Of a DNA stretch of 64,000 bases, positions 53,458-62,445 are shown in pieces. The notes beneath the pieces were generated by a model. That model saw only the letters and a program-made list of their open reading frames with translations. It was not told the DNA's origin and searched no databases. Source of the stretch: Alloalcanivorax profundimaris (lineage in GTDB: Bacteria; Pseudomonadota; Gammaproteobacteria; Pseudomonadales; Alcanivoracaceae); NCBI RefSeq assembly GCF_015265435.1, contig NZ_JABJWH010000009.1, forward strand, positions 124,001 to 188,000, written 5' to 3'. The translations under genes and the position numbers were made by a program. How positions within the stretch are numbered: the stretch's first letter is position 1; each line of letters begins with the position of its first letter.

Positions 53458-54048
53458 TTGAATGCGGATCAGCGCGCGCAGGTCCTCGGCGATCCGCTCC
53501 ACCGGCTGATCGTTGCGCATGAACACCCGCACCTTGCCATCGCGATCGAAGCCGTACATGGCCAGGCCGTGGTTGACCAGATAGTTGCCGTTGGCGTCCG
53601 GCTCGCCGTAGCTGTAGGCGGTGCGGTAGCGCTTGGTGAGCGCGTCCAGCGCCTCCTTGTCGCCGGTGAGGCCGTCCACCCGCGGGCTGAAGTAGCCGGT
53701 GTATTTGGCCAGCAGCTCCGGCGTGTCACGCTCGGGGTCCACGCTCACGAACAGCACGCGCAGTTGCTCGCGCTCCTCCGGCGACAGCTTCCCCAGGGCC
53801 TGGGCCAGGGCGGTGAGCGTGGTCGGGCAGTAATCCGGGCAGTGGGTATAGCCGAAGAACAGCACCACCGCCTCGCCCTGGTAGCGGGCCTCGGTGACGG
53901 TCTCGCCGTTTTCTCCGGTGAGCGAGAATTTCAGGTCCGGCATCAGCCCGCTGATGTCCTTGCCGTTGAATTCCACGCCCGAGGAATCGCATCCCGCGCT
54001 CAGCAGCATCGCCATGGCGAGCAGCGCGGCAAGAATGGAACGGACCAT
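53455..54048 (-). CDS. Sco1/SenC-family copper chaperone
   Basis: 197-aa lipoprotein that helps deliver copper to the CuA site of cytochrome oxidase. The lipobox is LLSAGC. The Sco metal/redox motif is GYTHCPDYCPTTL (Cys pair) and the third ligand histidine is in LVNHGLAMYGFD. A thioredoxin-like fold is present. It follows the CtaG-like gene by 1 bp; the pair forms an oxidase assembly operon, although no oxidase subunit genes are in the window. Confidence 0.95.
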   Translation of the reverse strand: MVRSILAALLAMAMLLSAGCDSSGVEFNGKDISGLMPDLKFSLTGENGETVTEARYQGEAVVLFFGYTHCPDYCPTTLTALAQALGKLSPEEREQLRVLFVSVDPERDTPELLAKYTGYFSPRVDGLTGDKEALDALTKRYRTAYSYGEPDANGNYLVNHGLAMYGFDRDGKVRVFMRNDQPVERIAEDLRALIRIQ

Positions 54049-54049
54049 G

Positions 54050-54865
54050 TCAGCCTCCTTTTTCAGTGTCGTAACGCAGGTATAAACGCAGCACCACCAG
54101 GGCGCCGAGAATCGTCATCATGGCGGCGGGAATCCAGGTCAGGATACCGCCCAGCACCTGATCCGTGGCCGGGTCCATGGCGAAAGCGCGGCCGCACACC
54201 GCGTAGACGTCGTAGAGCCCGGCGTCGGCGAAGGTGATGTAAGCGCCCAGCAGAATCTGCGGAAACAGGGCCGCCACCAGCATCAGAAAGCGCACCCCGA
54301 AGCACGAGGTGCCGGCCCGGTCCGGATCGCGCGGGTCCAGGATCACCAGCCAGAAGATCACGCCGTCCACCAGCATGGACCAGTTCATCAGCTCGTAGAG
54401 TCGCAGGTTGAGCATGGCGTCGAAGTGAATCGACGGCGTCAGCCAGAAAAAGATCAGGCCCACGAACAGCACCGTGGCCACCACCGGATCGAACAGCACC
54501 CGGCGCACCGGCCGGAACGCCGCCGCCAGGCGCGGGAAGCGGCGCCCCCCGGCGCAGGCGGCGAACACCGGCAGCGGATTGGCCAGGGCGATCAGGAAAG
54601 CGCCCAGGTGGTGCAGGACCAGATGCTGGCCCCGGTGCACGAAGAACATGTAGCGCGCGTAGTAATCGAACTGGGTGTGCATCACCCCGTAGCACAGCAG
54701 CACGCCCAGGAAGAACGACAGGGCACGCCACGCCGAGGGCCGCCGGCCCCGGGCCGCCAACCGCCGCCAGCCGAGCAGGTAGGCGAACACCGTGACGGCG
54801 AACAGCAGCACGGTGACCGGAGACAGGATATAGGGCGTCAGCGCGCCCAGCAGGGTGTGCAACAT
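54050..54865 (-). CDS. Cytochrome c oxidase assembly protein, caa3_CtaG family
   Basis: 271 aa, about seven to eight helices, of the caa3_CtaG (DUF1404-like) family involved in copper insertion. Segments are HTQFDYYARYMFFVHRGQHLVLHHLG, PSIHFDAMLNLRLYELMNWSMLVDG and the histidines within them that likely bind metal. Start MLHTLLGALTPYIL at 54865; an upstream in-frame ATG extends into a Pro/Arg-rich leader and is unlikely. Paired with Sco. Confidence 0.9.
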   Translation of the reverse strand: MLHTLLGALTPYILSPVTVLLFAVTVFAYLLGWRRLAARGRRPSAWRALSFFLGVLLCYGVMHTQFDYYARYMFFVHRGQHLVLHHLGAFLIALANPLPVFAACAGGRRFPRLAAAFRPVRRVLFDPVVATVLFVGLIFFWLTPSIHFDAMLNLRLYELMNWSMLVDGVIFWLVILDPRDPDRAGTSCFGVRFLMLVAALFPQILLGAYITFADAGLYDVYAVCGRAFAMDPATDQVLGGILTWIPAAMMTILGALVVLRLYLRYDTEKGG

Positions 54866-54995
54866 GAACAGGAACGGGCCTTCACCGGGAAGGGCCGGCC
54901 GCGCCGGCCCGGATCGCGGTGCCAAGGGTGCGTCGCCGCCCGGCCCGCGTCAAGGTGGGCGGTGCGGCGTTTCGCCGCGCCGGCCCGGCGCCGCC

Positions 54996-56177
54996 CTAGC
55001 CGGGCACCAGCTGTTCCGTATCCGGGTAGGACAGGCAGCGGTCCGGACCCAACTCCACCGGCCCGGCGGAGCCCGGCAACTGCCAGGGAGCGGCGTGGCC
55101 CTGCTCCGGCTTGGCGTCCACCGCCGGCAGGCTGGTGAGCCCGTCCAGGGCGGCGCGGAACCAGTCCGGCCGGTAGCACTGGGCGGCCAGGGCCGCCCGG
55201 TCGCCGGCCGGGCCCTGCCCCCAGCGGGCCATCTCGCCAAGCAGGAAGGCGGCGTCGGAACGCCAGGGAAAGTTGGCCTGGAAGCCGGCGAACACATGGA
55301 AGTGATGGGCCGGGAACGGCTGCCCCACCAAGCCCCCGGGCAGGCGCTGGGTGAAAGGCGCGCGCAGCACCTCGGCGGGCAGATCCAGCCAGGCCGGATG
55401 GGCGAGCAGGTCCAGGCAGTCCAGCAGGTGCCGGTCGGCGTGCTCGGCGGCGCGGTGCAGGGCGCGCAGCAGAGCCCGGTGGGTCTCCGGATGCGCCTCC
55501 GCCCAGTCCCGGGTCACCGCCAGCACCTTCTCCGGGGCGTTCTCCCACACCTGGTAACCGGACAGCAGGCAGTGGCCGGCGCCGGTGTGCGCCGCCAGGC
55601 TGTTCCAGGGCTCGCCCACGCAGAACCCGTCGATGTGCCCCAAACGCAGGTGGTCCACCATCTGCGAGGGCGGCAGCACCACCAGACGCACGTCCCGGTC
55701 CGGGTCCAGGCCGGCCACCGCCAGCCAGTGACGCAGCTGGTAGGCGTGACAGGAATAGGGAAACACCACCGCCAGCACCAACGGCGCGTCGCCGGCGGCG
55801 GCCCGCGCCGCCACCAGCCGGTTCAGGGCCAGCGCCATGTCCTGGGGCGTGGGGCCCTCCGCCAGGGCACGCAGGCCATGGAACAGCAGCGGCGACACCG
55901 TGATGCCATTGCCGTTAAGCCCCATGGAAAACCCGGTGGCCAGGGACCGGCGCAGACCGCCCCGCCCCAGGGAGGTGGCCAGCAGCAAGGGGGCCAGCAT
56001 GGGCGCCGCCTCCACCTCGCCCACCAGCAGCCGGTCGCGCAGGCTGGCCCAGCTCCATTCCGGCCGCAGGGTCACGTCCAGGCCCTCCTCGGCGAAGTAC
56101 CCGGCTTCCCGGGCCACCACCAGGGGCAGGCTGTCGGTGAGCGGCATATAGCCGATGCGCACGGCGGTGTCGGTCAT
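54996..56177 (-). CDS. NasS-like nitrate-sensing protein (NrtA/CmpA family, no signal peptide)
   Basis: 393 aa. It resembles the NrtA/CmpA substrate-binding family in fold: VRIGYMPLTDSLPLVVAREAGYFAEEGLDVTL, LPPSQMVDHLRLGHIDGFCVGEPWNS and ALHRAAEHADRHLLDC. It has no signal peptide, consistent with a cytoplasmic sensor like NasS. It starts 4 bp inside the end of the ANTAR-type gene. In such pairs NasS binds nitrate and releases NasT, which then acts as an RNA antiterminator. Confidence 0.88.
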   Translation of the reverse strand: MTDTAVRIGYMPLTDSLPLVVAREAGYFAEEGLDVTLRPEWSWASLRDRLLVGEVEAAPMLAPLLLATSLGRGGLRRSLATGFSMGLNGNGITVSPLLFHGLRALAEGPTPQDMALALNRLVAARAAAGDAPLVLAVVFPYSCHAYQLRHWLAVAGLDPDRDVRLVVLPPSQMVDHLRLGHIDGFCVGEPWNSLAAHTGAGHCLLSGYQVWENAPEKVLAVTRDWAEAHPETHRALLRALHRAAEHADRHLLDCLDLLAHPAWLDLPAEVLRAPFTQRLPGGLVGQPFPAHHFHVFAGFQANFPWRSDAAFLLGEMARWGQGPAGDRAALAAQCYRPDWFRAALDGLTSLPAVDAKPEQGHAAPWQLPGSAGPVELGPDRCLSYPDTEQLVPG

Positions 56178-56764
56178 GGTCCCCCCCGGGCCTTGAGCAA
56201 ATCCGCGAAGGCGAGCAACGACCGGGCCACCTGGATCAGGGGCTGGCCGGTGTTCAGCGCCTGGCGCCGCAGGGCGGCGTCGGCGGCGGGTTCGTTGAAG
56301 CGGCGGCGCCGCATCAGCAGGCGCCGGGCGGCGTCGATCTGCGCCTGGGCGGCGGGATCCGCGACGCCGCCCTCCAATTCCTCGCGCAACGCCCGGTATT
56401 CCCGATAGCGGGCGGTGGCCACCGCCACCACCTCGCGCACCCAGGCCGGGTCCGAACCTCCGGCCACATAGGCGCTGACGCCGGCGCGCAGAGCCGCCAC
56501 CACCAGCGCCTCGTCGTCACAGAACAGGGGCAAGGGCCGGGGCAAGGCGTCATCGCCGTCCAGGGCCAGGCTTTCCAGGGCGTCCCGGTCCGGGGCGTCC
56601 ATGTCCACCAGCACCAGGGCCGGCGCCCCGGCGCGCACCTTGCCGGCCAGGCCGGCGGCGCTGGTCAGACGCGCCTGCACGCCGTGCCCCAGGTCTTCCA
56701 GGGCCCGCTCCAGCAACGCCGCCCGGGGCGGCTGATCGTCCACCAGCATGATGTTCGGCGTCAT
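56174..56764 (-). CDS. NasT-like ANTAR-domain antiterminator
   Basis: 196 aa. The N-terminal receiver-like domain (MLVDDQPPRAALLERALEDLG, with Asp in LVLVDMDAPD) has partly degenerate acidic residues. The C-terminal ANTAR RNA-binding domain is about 130-190, with ARRLLMRRRRFNEPAADAALRRQALN. ANTAR proteins bind two-hairpin leader RNAs. ATG 56764; a longer upstream frame is unlikely. Encoded with the NasS-like sensor; the nas target operon is not in the window. Confidence 0.86.
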   Translation of the reverse strand: MTPNIMLVDDQPPRAALLERALEDLGHGVQARLTSAAGLAGKVRAGAPALVLVDMDAPDRDALESLALDGDDALPRPLPLFCDDEALVVAALRAGVSAYVAGGSDPAWVREVVAVATARYREYRALREELEGGVADPAAQAQIDAARRLLMRRRRFNEPAADAALRRQALNTGQPLIQVARSLLAFADLLKARGGP

Positions 56765-56833
56765 GGCCGTATTTCCCGTACCCACCTCGGCAGTAGTGTG
56801 ATTAGCAATGCCTGTGCCAACCCCGATAACGCG

Positions 56834-57835
56834 CTACGGCGTGATGGTGAAGCGCAGCACGCCGATGATCTGATTCTTGTCGGTGCGCACCTCCACCCGC
56901 CAGTCGCCCGCCGCCGGCGCCGGCAGGTGCGCCTTGTGCGACCAGGTGCGGTAGCCCTCCCGGCGCCCGCCGGTGAGATGCAGGCCGATGCGATCCACCA
57001 GCTCGCCGTCATGGTACCAATAGTGACTCACCGGCTGCCCCAGGCCCAGGGGGGCGCGGATCGCGGTGTAGGCGTAGAGCCCGTCATCCAGCTCCGAGGC
57101 GGCGAACCGCCGGCCGGTGACCAGCGGCTCACGGCTGGCCCGGTTGATGCTCGCCGCCATGGCCCGCTCCTCCAGGGACAGGGTCAGTGGCGGCACCAGG
57201 GCCGCGCCCCAGAACGGCACCGTGGCGATGGCGCCGGAAAACACCACCAGCAACGCCCAGCGGTAGGCCGGCCTGGGCCCGCCCACGCGCCAGAAACTGG
57301 GCAGCGCGAACAGGGCGGTGAGCACCGCGGCACCGTCCAGCGCGTAGTTGGTGGGCCATTTGAAGATCAGCGGCAGCAGCACCAGCAACGCCACGAACAG
57401 CGCCCAGGCATGGAAGCCGAAATACAGCGCCCGGTGGCCGGCGAGCCGGAAATACAAGGGGTCGATGATGCTCACCAGGGCGCCGGCGATCACCAGGCCG
57501 GTGAACAGGAAGTACTCGGCGCCGCCGGACCACTGGAGGATCACGAACGGCAAGCTGAAGAAGAACGCCTCCTGGTGCACGCCCTGCAGCATCAACTTCA
57601 AGGCGCCCTGGGCCAGGGGCTCCATGGCCCCGCCGCGAAAGCGGCGCAGCCAGAAGTTCTCGGTGAGCAGCACCAGCCAGGTGCCCACCAGAACGGCGGT
57701 GAGCACCGCCGCCAGCCAGGGTTTGCGTTCCACCAGGAAGTAACTGGCCAGGCCCAGGGAAAAGCTGCCCACCGCCCAGAGGTGGCGCAGGCGGTAGAGG
57801 AGCGTGTTGAGGCTTTCCAGCCAGCGGGCTTGCAT
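56834..57835 (-). CDS. DUF5924 / DUF2914 membrane protein
   Basis: 333 aa. About eight hydrophobic helices (residues 15-215) are followed by an extracytoplasmic C-domain resembling DUF2914 (HYWYHDGELVDRIGLHLTGGRREGYRTWS and GDWRVEVRTDKNQIIGVLRFTI). Function unknown. It is transcribed in the same direction as the NasS/NasT-like pair but about 70 bp upstream of them. Confidence 0.85.
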   Translation of the reverse strand: MQARWLESLNTLLYRLRHLWAVGSFSLGLASYFLVERKPWLAAVLTAVLVGTWLVLLTENFWLRRFRGGAMEPLAQGALKLMLQGVHQEAFFFSLPFVILQWSGGAEYFLFTGLVIAGALVSIIDPLYFRLAGHRALYFGFHAWALFVALLVLLPLIFKWPTNYALDGAAVLTALFALPSFWRVGGPRPAYRWALLVVFSGAIATVPFWGAALVPPLTLSLEERAMAASINRASREPLVTGRRFAASELDDGLYAYTAIRAPLGLGQPVSHYWYHDGELVDRIGLHLTGGRREGYRTWSHKAHLPAPAAGDWRVEVRTDKNQIIGVLRFTITP

Positions 57836-58006
57836 GGTGGTGTGGCGTCCTGGGTCTGGTGCGTGGGTGGTGATGCGTGTTCGAGGGTCAGGCTACCGGA
57901 TGGTTTCCCGGGTGGCTTGTAAAAATTGGGGTGGGGGCGTTGGGCTTTGCTTCGCTTGCCGGGCTTTTGGGATGGGCGTGGTGCTATTCGACGTAGAGGG
58001 GAGGAT
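57836..58006. other. Intergenic region between DUF5924 gene and hairpin element
   Basis: No gene or clear regulatory element recognised. It probably holds the promoter of the DUF5924 gene. The right boundary is GGGGAGGAT, part of a tRNA-Arg 3' remnant (57998-58006). Confidence 0.5.
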
Positions 58007-58097
58007 TGATTCGCCCGGGCCTTTGGGCCCGGGCTCACCCCTTCGGGGCGCCGCCGCTTTGCGGCGGCGTCCTGCGCCGGCCCTTTGGGCCGGCTTG
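58007..58097 (-). repeat. tRNA-associated hairpin element, copy in a tRNA-Arg T-loop remnant
   Basis: On the minus strand GGGTTCGA is followed by 91 bp (CAAGCCGGCCCAAAGGGCCGG... GCCCCGAAGGGGTGAG... GGGCGAATCA) and then ATCCTCCCC. In the intact tRNA-Arg next to it the two flanks are contiguous (GGGTTCGA-ATCCTCCCC). Ends and core match the copy in the tRNA-Ser remnant. Confidence 0.88.
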
Positions 58098-58137
58098 TCG
58101 AACCCTGGGGGGTTCTCTAAATACTTCCTCGGTATGG

Positions 58138-58194
58138 CATCTCAAACGAAAAGGCCCCGCTCCTTTTGGGAGCGGGGCCTTTTCGTTTGAGATG
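58138..58194 (-). terminator. tRNA-Arg terminator, long perfect palindrome reaching the CCA end
   Basis: CATCTCAAACGAAAAGGCC... mirrored by ...GGCCTTTTCGTTTGAGATG: a near-perfect 26-bp stem. The GC core is followed by TTTT inside the stem. The stem begins directly at the encoded CCA of tRNA-Arg. Confidence 0.88.
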
Positions 58195-58269
58195 GCGCAC
58201 CGGGGAGGATTCGAACCCCCGACCTCCTGGTTCGTAGCCAGATGCTCTATCCAACTGAGCTACCGGTGC
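58193..58269 (-). tRNA. tRNA-Arg (ACG)
   Basis: A 77-base cloverleaf with encoded CCA. The acceptor stem is GCACCGG/CCGGTGC, the anticodon loop CTACGAA gives ACG (read as ICG after deamination), and the T-loop is GGGTTCGAATCC. A broken duplicate of its 3' end lies downstream (57998-58105). Confidence 0.97.
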
Positions 58270-58375
58270 GGGCTTGTCGGCGTTGCCGTCAAGAGGCGCG
58301 CATTATTCCCAATCGCCCGGGCCCAGTCAAGCCAAGGGCGGTGAAATCTTGCGCAAACGACACGGAAAACGCGAT

Positions 58376-58855
58376 TCAGTCGTCGTCGGTTTCCATTTGT
58401 TTTTGCAGATAATTTTCCTGGCCGACCTTGTCCATGAGCTCGAGCTGGGTTTCCAGCCAGTCGATGTGCTCTTCCTCGGAGTCCAGGATGCGGCGCAGCA
58501 GGTCCCGGGAGATGTAGTCGCGCACGGATTCGCAGTACTCAATGCCGTCGCGCAGGTCGGGCACCGCCATCTGTTCGAGTTTGAGGTCGCATTCGAGCAT
58601 TTCCCGGGTGTTCTCGCCGATCATCAGCTTGCCCAGGTCCTGCAGGTTGGGGACGCCTTCCAGGAACAGAATCCGCTCGCACAGCCAGTCGGCGTGTTTC
58701 ATTTCGTCGATGGATTCGTGGTATTCCTTTTCGTACAAGGCGTGCAGACCCCAGTCCTTGTACATCTTGGCGTGCAGGAAATACTGATTGATGGCGATGA
58801 GCTCGTTGCTCAGCGCCCGATTGAGGTGCTCCAGGACCTTCTTGTCGCCTTTCAT
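58376..58855 (-). CDS. bfr: Bacterioferritin
   Basis: 159-aa iron-storage subunit. Ferroxidase ligands are in [18 protein letters not shown] (Glu18), MKHADW (Glu51 with Met52 as haem ligand in DEMKHADWL) and [10 protein letters not shown] (Glu127/His130). It forms 24-mers that mineralise iron. The gene lies near bfd (235 bp downstream of it on the same strand) and is separately promoted. Confidence 0.97.
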   Translation of the reverse strand: MKGDKKVLEHLNRALSNELIAINQYFLHAKMYKDWGLHALYEKEYHESIDEMKHADWLCERILFLEGVPNLQDLGKLMIGENTREMLECDLKLEQMAVPDLRDGIEYCESVRDYISRDLLRRILDSEEEHIDWLETQLELMDKVGQENYLQKQMETDDD

Positions 58856-59089
58856 GGTGCCTCTCCGGTGCCGGGGAATGGGGAAACGCGCCCATTGTTG
58901 TGCAACAGGTCGGCCCCGGCAAGGGCCCGCGACAAAAAAACCAGTAAATACAACTAGTTATATAAATGAGAATCAGTCTTCACTGATGTCCGACGGGTCC
59001 GTCCCTGGCTTGGCCCTCTACCTTTCACGGTATCGTGCCTGGCTGGGCGGTCGCCGTGGCCCGGGTGGTTCCGAAGCCGGCGCGGTTCT
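58856..59089. promoter_or_regulatory. bfr upstream region
   Basis: A 234-bp gap between bfd and bfr. It includes an AT-rich stretch (GTAAATACAACTAGTTATAT onward to about 58970) with a weak Fur-like TGAGAATCAGT. Likely bfr promoter; no gene. Confidence 0.4.
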
Positions 59090-59323
59090 TCAGGCTGTCC
59101 TTGGCCAGAACCGCACCACTTCACCCAGACCGGTGGAGAGAGAAGAGGCCGCTGGTAAGGCGCTACGGGTATCACGCAATACCTGGCGGGCGTGCCGTGC
59201 ACATTTGGCGCACTGACTGCCAACCCCAAGTTCCCGACGAAGATCACGCAGGCTGTCGCAACCGTTTTCGGCCGCTTCCCGTATTTGGCTGTCAGTGATG
59301 CCGTTGCAGAGACATACGTACAT
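59090..59323 (-). CDS. bfd: Bacterioferritin-associated ferredoxin
   Basis: 77-aa 2Fe-2S protein. Cluster cysteines are in MYVCLCNGITD (C4, C6) and SQCAKCARHARQ (C38, C41). Bfd reduces bacterioferritin to release iron. A Fur box lies about 40 bp upstream, the usual regulation (on in iron starvation). The C-terminal 20 residues are a little longer than in typical Bfd proteins. Confidence 0.96.
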   Translation of the reverse strand: MYVCLCNGITDSQIREAAENGCDSLRDLRRELGVGSQCAKCARHARQVLRDTRSALPAASSLSTGLGEVVRFWPRTA

Positions 59324-59362
59324 GGCTACGCCTACTCCTCAATCTCGAGAAGCAGGTTAAAC

Positions 59363-59381
59363 CTAATGCGAATTATTATCA
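59363..59381 (-). promoter_or_regulatory. Fur box upstream of bfd
   Basis: On the minus strand TGATAATAATTCGCATTAG, a good match to the 19-bp Fur consensus (GATAATGATAATCATTATC), about 40-60 bp upstream of the bfd start. Confidence 0.75.
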
Positions 59382-59469
59382 ACACCTTTCGATAAGGGGG
59401 ATTCTGGCGGGCAGGAAACGGCGCCGCCCCCGGAATGGGGGCGGCGGCGGGTCCGGTCTTGGGGACCGA

Positions 59470-60345
59470 TCAGCTCTGCTTGGACGGCGTCTTGGCGGCC
59501 GTGGACTTGCGAGCCGCGCTCTTCTTCGCCGGGGTCTTCCGGGCGGCACTCTTGCGCGCCGCGGTTTTCTTGGCGGCGGTCTTTTTAGCGGCGGTCTTGC
59601 GGGCCGGGGTCTTGCGAGCGGCGGTCTTCTTCGCGGCGCTCTTGCCGGCGGTGGACTTCCTGGCCGTGCTCTTCTTGGCCGCGCTCTTGCGGGTGGTGGA
59701 TTTCTTCGCCGCGCTCTTCTTGGCGCTGCTCTTGGTCTTGGCAGCGGCCTTGCGGGCGGCGCTCTTGGCTTTCTGTTCCGCCTTCTTCTGAGCGGCCTTG
59801 GCTTTCTTGGCCAGCTTGCGCTCGTATTCGCGCATCTTGGCGGACAGGTTGCGCTGGGCGGTGCGCAGCTTCTTCTTCTCGCGGGTGACCACTTTCTTCG
59901 CCGCCTGAATCTCGGCGCGAATCAGTTTGCTTTCACCGCGCAGGTCCTGAAGCTTGAGACGCTGGGTGTTCATGCGGCCGCGAGCGGTTTCCACGGCGCG
60001 CTTGGCGGCGGCGGTGGCGTTGCTCTTGGCTTTGTCACGTTTGCTGGCGAGGTCGGTGCGCAACTTGCCGAGCTTGCCGTTTTCGGTATCGATCTTCTTC
60101 TTGTGGCGGTCGAGACGGCCTTCCGCCTGGGCGACTTTTTTCTCCGCCTGGGTCACCGCCTTTTCCTGAAGCTTGAACTTGGATTCCGCGTTGCTCACCG
60201 ACTTGGGAACCGCCGGTGCTTTATTGGCGGTCTGTTTGCTGGCGGTTTGTTTGCGTGCCGCGGTCTTGGCGGCGGTGGTCTTGCGAGCGGTGGTTTTCTT
60301 TTGCGTGGCGCGTTTGCTCGCTGCTTTCTTTGCTACTCGGGCCAT
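59470..60345 (-). CDS. AlgP-like Lys/Ala-rich histone-like protein
   Basis: 291 aa, very basic. An N-terminal Lys/Ala/Thr tail (ARVAKKAASKRATQ) is followed by a predicted coiled coil (residues about 55-190, FKLQEKAVTQAEKKVAQAEG). The C-terminal region (about 195-291) is made of KSAAKKSTARKS-type repeats like eukaryotic histone H1 and P. aeruginosa AlgP (AlgR3). It likely binds DNA non-specifically. The repeats invite length variation. Single gene upstream of hemH on the same strand. Confidence 0.9.
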   Translation of the reverse strand: MARVAKKAASKRATQKKTTARKTTAAKTAARKQTASKQTANKAPAVPKSVSNAESKFKLQEKAVTQAEKKVAQAEGRLDRHKKKIDTENGKLGKLRTDLASKRDKAKSNATAAAKRAVETARGRMNTQRLKLQDLRGESKLIRAEIQAAKKVVTREKKKLRTAQRNLSAKMREYERKLAKKAKAAQKKAEQKAKSAARKAAAKTKSSAKKSAAKKSTTRKSAAKKSTARKSTAGKSAAKKTAARKTPARKTAAKKTAAKKTAARKSAARKTPAKKSAARKSTAAKTPSKQS

Positions 60346-60489
60346 GATCGATCTCCTAATCTATGACGTCGTTTTTCTGCGACAGTCGGAAAGTAGCACA
60401 AAAAAAATTACGTTGGTACATTATTTGACCAGCATCCCGGACGAATAAGTAAAAAATAAAAAAGAAGGACTTTTTTGTCGGCAAAAAAC

Positions 60490-60519
60490 AAAAAAGGGCG
60501 CTTCATGAAGCGCCCTTTT
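60490..60519 (-). terminator. hemH terminator
   Basis: GGGCGCTTC-ATGA-GAAGCGCCC-type hairpin (60496-60515) followed on the minus strand by T residues, 65 bp after the hemH stop. Confidence 0.88.
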
Positions 60520-60583
60520 GGGTTGATGGGATGATGGACGGGATCAACGATGCGATGCCCGACCGCCGTTGTGATTTGCGCCT

Positions 60584-61543
60584 TCAGGGCAAGCGCTCGG
60601 CGACCATCCTCGCCAATGCATCGATGTGCGCGGGTCGCGCGTTGAGCGCGGGAATGTAAGCGAACGATTCGCCACCCGCGCGCAGAAAGATCTCGCGGTT
60701 TTCCGAATCGATCTCTTCCAGTGTTTCCAGACAATCGGCGGCGAAGCCGGGGCACACCACCTGCACCGAGCGCACGCCGGCGCCGCCCCATTCTTCCAGC
60801 GTCTTGTCGGTATAGGGGTTGAGCCATTCCTGCGGACCGAAACGGGATTGGAACGTCACCGCCCAGGCGTCTTCCTCGAGCCCCAGGCGTTCGGCGATCA
60901 ACCCGGCGGAACGCAGGCAACGCTCGCCGTAGCGGTCACCGAGTTCCTGATAGCGTTGCGGAATGCCGTGGAACGAGAACAACAGTTTTTCCGCGGCGCC
61001 GTGCTGGCCGCGAAATTCACGGATGCTGTCGGCCATGGCGTCGAGCCAGGCGTCGTGTTGCCAGTAATCCTTGATCAGGGTGAGGCCCGGCACCTCGCGG
61101 CGTCCACGGCTCCAGTCGGCGAGTACGTCCACCACGGCGCCGGTGGTGGAACCGGAGTATTGCGGGTACAGCGGCAGGATCAGCAAATGGTCGTGGCCGG
61201 CGTCGGCCAGTTCGTCGAGCACCGTCGGCAGGCCGGGATAGCCGTAGGTCATGGCGTAGCGGACGGTGACGTCGAGGCGCTCATCGAGCGCCCGGGTTTG
61301 CTGCTCCGACACTTCGCGGATCGGCGAGTCGTCGCCCCAGATCGAGGCATACAGACGGGCCACGCGCTTGGGACGGAACGGCAGAATGAACAGCCGCAGT
61401 ACCCAGAACCAGACGAAACGGGGCGCTTCCACCACCCGCGGGTCGGACAGGAACTGTTTGAGATAGCGGCGCACCGCGCCCGGCGTGGGCGCGTCCGGGG
61501 TACCGAGATTGACCAGCACGACGGCGGTTTTTTCCGATGACAT
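60584..61543 (-). CDS. hemH: Ferrochelatase
   Basis: 319 aa, inserts ferrous iron into protoporphyrin IX in the last step of haem synthesis. Motifs are VVLVNLGTPDAPTPGAVRRYL, the catalytic histidine in FSFHGIPQRYQELGDRY, and the glutamate in VCPGFAADCLETLEEID. It follows adk (separated by a terminator), the same neighbourhood as in E. coli. Confidence 0.97.
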   Translation of the reverse strand: MSSEKTAVVLVNLGTPDAPTPGAVRRYLKQFLSDPRVVEAPRFVWFWVLRLFILPFRPKRVARLYASIWGDDSPIREVSEQQTRALDERLDVTVRYAMTYGYPGLPTVLDELADAGHDHLLILPLYPQYSGSTTGAVVDVLADWSRGRREVPGLTLIKDYWQHDAWLDAMADSIREFRGQHGAAEKLLFSFHGIPQRYQELGDRYGERCLRSAGLIAERLGLEEDAWAVTFQSRFGPQEWLNPYTDKTLEEWGGAGVRSVQVVCPGFAADCLETLEEIDSENREIFLRAGGESFAYIPALNARPAHIDALARMVAERLP

Positions 61544-61612
61544 ATAAGTAAGCCTCCGTTAGCGACCGGCATCAAAGCGAACACGGGGTCAAGGATAGGT
61601 GAGCGACGCCGC

Positions 61613-61644
61613 AAAAAAAGGGGAAGCCGAAGCTTCCCCTTTTT
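61613..61644 (-). terminator. adk terminator
   Basis: GGGGAAGC-TTCG-GCTTCCCC hairpin followed on the minus strand by seven T residues, between adk and hemH. Confidence 0.9.
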
Positions 61645-61668
61645 CCATCGCGGTGACCAGCGAAGGGC

Positions 61669-62445
<777 letters not shown>

